DNA of 64,000 nt from the NCBI GenBank assembly GCA_963773155.1, contig CAVZAB010000025.1, forward strand, positions 1 through 64,000, written 5' to 3'. Below the pieces are notes generated by a model. It was given only the letters and a program-made list of their open reading frames with translations. It did not search any database and was not told the DNA's origin. This stretch comes from CAVZAB01 sp963773155 (GTDB taxonomy: Bacteria > Pseudomonadota > Alphaproteobacteria > Rhizobiales > Beijerinckiaceae). Position 1 is the first letter of the stretch. The number at the start of each line of letters is the position of its first letter. Of the stretch, positions 63,545-64,000 are shown piece by piece. Position numbers and translations under genes: made by a program.

Positions 63545-64000
63545 CTATTGCGCCAGCGCCGCCAGGCGATCGCGCGCCTCGCCGACGCCGGCCGACAGGG
63601 CGCGGACGTAATAATTGCGGGCAGTGTCGGGATCGCCGGTGAGGCCGCGAACGTTCATCCGGCTCAAGGCGAAAGGATCATAAGTTTCGGCCAGCATGAA
63701 CAGCGCCTTGCCTTCTCCGCCGCGCGCGGCACGTTCGAGCAGCAAGCGGGCGCCGACAATGTCGCCGTTGTCGATCGATTGGCTGGCGAGGGCGGCGAGT
63801 CTGTTGGCATCCTCGCTGGGCCGCGGCGGTGCTGCGACCGGCGCGGTCATCGGCACGCTGGTCGTCTGAATCGGCGGATTTTCGGCCTCGAGCGGGCGGG
63901 CAGCCGGCGTGGGTTCGGGCGCCAAAGCAGCCTGCTGGACTGGCATTGGCGTGGCGGTTGGCTCGGCGCTGTTTGGCTCGGCGCTGGTTGGCTCGGCGGG
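63545..64000 (-). CDS. Partial Sel1/TPR-like protein with Pro/Ala-rich region, runs off the right edge
   Basis: The stop is at 63545; the frame stays open to the end of the window, so the start lies outside. The C-terminal ~100 residues look like tetratricopeptide/Sel1 helices (ASQSIDNGDIVGARLLLERA, ALFMLAETYDPFALSRMNVR, DTARNYYVRALSAGVGEARD). Upstream is a Pro/Ala/Thr-rich linker that ends, at the window edge, in repeats of the type AEPTS/AEPNS. The architecture (anchor, long disordered linker, Sel1-like tail) is common in alphaproteobacterial envelope proteins. Function unknown. Confidence 0.7.
   Translation of the reverse strand, partial: PAEPTSAEPNSAEPTATPMPVQQAALAPEPTPAARPLEAENPPIQTTSVPMTAPVAAPPRPSEDANRLAALASQSIDNGDIVGARLLLERAARGGEGKALFMLAETYDPFALSRMNVRGLTGDPDTARNYYVRALSAGVGEARDRLAALAQ

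Noticed and set aside
1..64000. tRNA, rRNA or insertion-sequence genes
   Set aside because: None was recognised by eye in either strand; a tRNA or covariance-model search would be needed to exclude a missed short RNA.

Overview
The window is mostly a stretch of an alphaproteobacterial chromosome of about 60% GC. The gene set points that way: a PrsDE-like type I secretion pair, an ExoP/Wzc-type tyrosine autokinase, PsiF, LTXXQ, MliC, TadG and small cysteine-bearing lipoproteins. The genus, and even the order, cannot be settled by eye; Hyphomicrobiales is a guess. No rRNA, tRNA or CRISPR array was recognised. The first ~1.86 kb is different. Its GC is near 70%, its small genes look actinobacterial (XRE regulator, short overlapping ORFs, a GC-rich terminator), and it gives way abruptly to AT-richer sequence near 1850-1880. 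I read it as a different genome joined to the contig, or less likely a recent insertion.

Bases 2278-28143 form an exopolysaccharide (EPS) region. It opens with a very large Ig-repeat polysaccharide lyase and its type I exporter (ABC protein plus membrane fusion protein). Then come a polysaccharide deacetylase with a tiny coupled gene, a GT4 glycosyltransferase, a hexapeptide acyltransferase, a Wzc-like autokinase, an ATP-grasp ligase, a GT2 glycosyltransferase and a Wzx-like flippase. The block on the minus strand holds rfbA, rfbB, a second GT4 and a GDP-mannose dehydrogenase of the AlgD type. Among these lies a Sec-exported protein with two lyase domains. Two paralogous small membrane proteins of unknown function (20861 and 28780) bracket the rfb/lyase/algD block. 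The inferred product is an acylated, uronic-acid-containing EPS that may also carry a dTDP-deoxysugar, with three lyase domains available to trim or release it. No Wzy polymerase, Wza exporter, initiating transferase or rfbC/rfbD is visible, so the locus is incomplete here.

Bases 29151-51551 carry mixed metabolism and transport: an ALDH7-type aldehyde dehydrogenase divergent from an Asp/Glu/hydantoin racemase, an acid-phosphatase/phospholipase-C-like phosphoesterase, a second aldehyde dehydrogenase, a MacA/MacB/LolD-like ABC export operon, a GGDEF-EAL protein, an SDR oxidoreductase, and a third aldehyde dehydrogenase. Convergent to that last gene is a minus-strand run of M24 peptidase, LssY_C protein, PYROXD2-like FAD oxidoreductase and an ABC membrane domain without an ATPase.

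Bases 51735-64000 carry envelope and stress genes (MliC-like lipoprotein, TadG-like vWA protein, PsiF, glutathionyl-hydroquinone reductase, LTXXQ, Sel1, CBS-BON), twin 2OG-Fe(II) oxygenases, a SPOR-tailed lytic transglycosylase, a ferredoxin-reductase hybrid, and an overlapping GNAT acetyltransferase/histone-deacetylase-like pair. A Sel1-type gene runs off the right end.

Several otherwise convincing genes are broken by one surplus base. In the main part of the contig every break I could place is a one-base excess, which suggests consensus indel errors rather than gene decay. These genes are annotated across the break.
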